A stretch of 20,114 bases of DNA from Stagonosporopsis chrysanthemi. Taxonomy: Eukaryota > Ascomycota > Dothideomycetes > Pleosporales > Didymellaceae. Below the pieces are notes generated by a model. It saw only the letters and a list, made by a program, of their open reading frames with translations, did no database searches and was not told where the DNA came from. A program made the translations under genes and the position numbers. Shown here piece after piece: positions 19,142 through 20,114 of the stretch. Every line of letters starts with the position of its first letter. Position 1 is the first letter of the stretch. The DNA lies in the NCBI GenBank assembly GCA_022560025.1, contig JAFISE010000329.1, positions 1-20,114 of the forward strand. The letters are read 5' to 3'.

Positions 19142-19517
19142 TAGGCTGGCAAATAGGTCTCCTTATTAGGATCTTAAATTCGCAATATCTCTGTTAGTTT
19201 AAGGCTAATTCTAAAGATTGTTAATTTAATCTGTAGCTGTAATTTAGATCTACATTTTATGTATAGAAAGTATATCTAATAGTCTAGCTGAATAAAAGTT
19301 ATTTAATGACCTAGGCTGCTAAGAGATAGGTCTCTACATTTAGCTCCGATCTAAGATACCTAGCTAACTAAAAGAGTTAGCTTAAGTCTTTGTATAAATA
19401 AAAGATAGATCTAAGTTAGGGCTACAAAATAAGCTACTAATTGTCTAGATTAAGTGTAAGCTTATTAAGATATTGCAGATCCTAAGATCCTAATGTAGAG
19501 ACCTATTTGCTAGTCTA
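19142..19517. mobile_element. hAT-type MITE 2, 376 bp
   Basis: Ends TAGGCTGGCAAATAGGTCTC (left) and its near reverse complement (right) extend as inverted repeats for about 36 bases. The perfect 8-bp duplication GCCTAGAT lies at 19134-19141 and 19518-19525. The interior keeps TGA, CGA and TCC-type triplets that are rare around it. ATAGGTCTCTACATT at 19326-19340 repeats the right terminal sequence (19492-19506, inverted), suggesting an internal terminal-repeat copy. No ORF. Confidence 0.9.
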
Positions 19518-19525
19518 GCCTAGAT

Positions 19526-20011
19526 AACTCTTTGCTATAGCTTCTTTACAATCTTAGCTTCTTGCAAGTTTGTATAGCTCTTAGTATATTAATTAATTAC
19601 TACTGTAAAGGTAGTAGTAATTATATTCTAGAGCTTAGTAATTTTCTAAGTCTTGTTAATATAGTGTTAAACTGTATTAAAGGCATAAGGTTTAGGAGTG
19701 CCCCTGCTAGGGTTCTAGCTGCTTAGAGAGGGTACAGAGTAAAGCAGGTTCTGCTAAGGCTGTCTTAGGGCGTATATATAGAGCTGCTAAGAAACTACAA
19801 AGTCTAGCAACTTTGTGTAGTAAGAAAAGAGTGTCTCTGCTATCCTGTTAGGCTCTTCTGCGCGTTAGCGCAGGGGCCTAGGTAGATATTAGAAGCACGC
19901 CTAGAATTAGCGCAGCGAGCTTGTTTAGATAGTGTGATTTTTAGGGCTCTTAGAAAAGTAACCTAAAAATTAAAAGATTAGTATTTAGTAGAGGTTTAGT
20001 AAGGTTTAGTA
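19526..20011. other. Degraded DNA between MITE 2 and the next LINE
   Basis: No gene is readable. A more GC-rich patch at about 19850-19920 has TTAGCGCAG twice (near 19865 and 19905). It is probably the 5' untranslated part of the LINE to the left, but the boundary cannot be set. GGTTTAGTA occurs twice in tandem just before the GGTT run. Confidence 0.4.
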
Positions 20012-20114
20012 GGTTGGTTGGTTGGTTGGTTGGTATTCATTTTACGTCAAGTTGATAGGGATTAAGTCCACTATCTCGCCTCCCGAAGGGCATATACGAC
20101 GTGCTAAGCTATGG
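20012..20114 (-). mobile_element. 3' end of a second LINE copy, barely mutated
   Basis: A (GGTT)n run of 22 bases (20012-20033; CCAA repeats on the minus strand) is followed by about 80 bases matching 13116-13198. Most differences are C or G here and T or A there. The element continues beyond the window. Confidence 0.78.

Larger units (their letters stand above)
6381..20000. other. AT-rich, RIP-like mutated compartment
   Basis: Most of this span has almost no TCA/TGA or CCA/TGG, while TA, TTA, CTA and TAG abound. GCA/TGC, ACA/TGT, CT and GC steps remain common. No intact gene lies inside. It consists of nested transposons. The left edge is sharp, at the inner border of the left Copia LTR. 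The right edge lies between about 19950 and 20040, before or within the next LINE copy. RIP as the cause is inferred from established ascomycete biology (C-to-T at CpA in repeats). Confidence 0.85.

Noticed and set aside
20012..20033. (GGTT)n as an ordinary microsatellite
   Set aside because: The same tail with the same following sequence occurs at 13095-13198, next to LINE remnants, so it is the element's 3' tail.

Overview
The window reads as nuclear DNA of a filamentous ascomycete. The reasons are short GT-AG introns with CTRAY branch points, a fungal-type cytochrome P450, fungal transposon families (Copia, Fot/pogo-like Tc1-mariner, Tad-like LINE, hAT MITEs), and a long AT-rich stretch that looks like repeat-induced point mutation (RIP). 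A two-compartment, Dothideomycete-like genome fits well, but that taxonomic placement is inference.

Layout. Positions 1-1618 hold a minus-strand OrsD/DUF3505-like C2H2-finger pseudogene, broken only by TAG codons. Positions 1619-3289 are mostly non-coding, with two inverted-repeat clusters and one weak decayed reading frame. Positions 3290-5011 hold the only intact gene I can support: a four-exon cytochrome P450 of 510 residues. Positions 5012-6131 hold a TATA-like box and a decayed ORF of unknown function. That ORF is cut at a TA dinucleotide by a Fot/pogo-like element.

From 6132 to the end the window is a transposon nest. The first Fot-like element (6132) is interrupted by a complete minus-strand Copia retrotransposon (6187-11560, 194-bp LTRs, target duplication AAATA). 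Two more Fot-like copies start at TA sites at 11604 and 12169. A minus-strand Tad-like LINE follows from about 13095 and carries two hAT MITEs (17316-17800 and 19142-19517, each with a perfect 8-bp target duplication). At 20012 the 3' end of a second, much less mutated LINE copy begins.

The heavily mutated compartment starts abruptly just inside the left Copia LTR (about 6380) and ends near 20000. Its edges lie inside or next to transposons. Inside it TCA/TGA and CCA/TGG are nearly missing while GCA/TGC and ACA/TGT persist. The same kind of change explains most of the stop codons in the left-hand pseudogenes. No operon, CRISPR array, tRNA or rRNA was seen, and no gene cluster around the P450 is visible.
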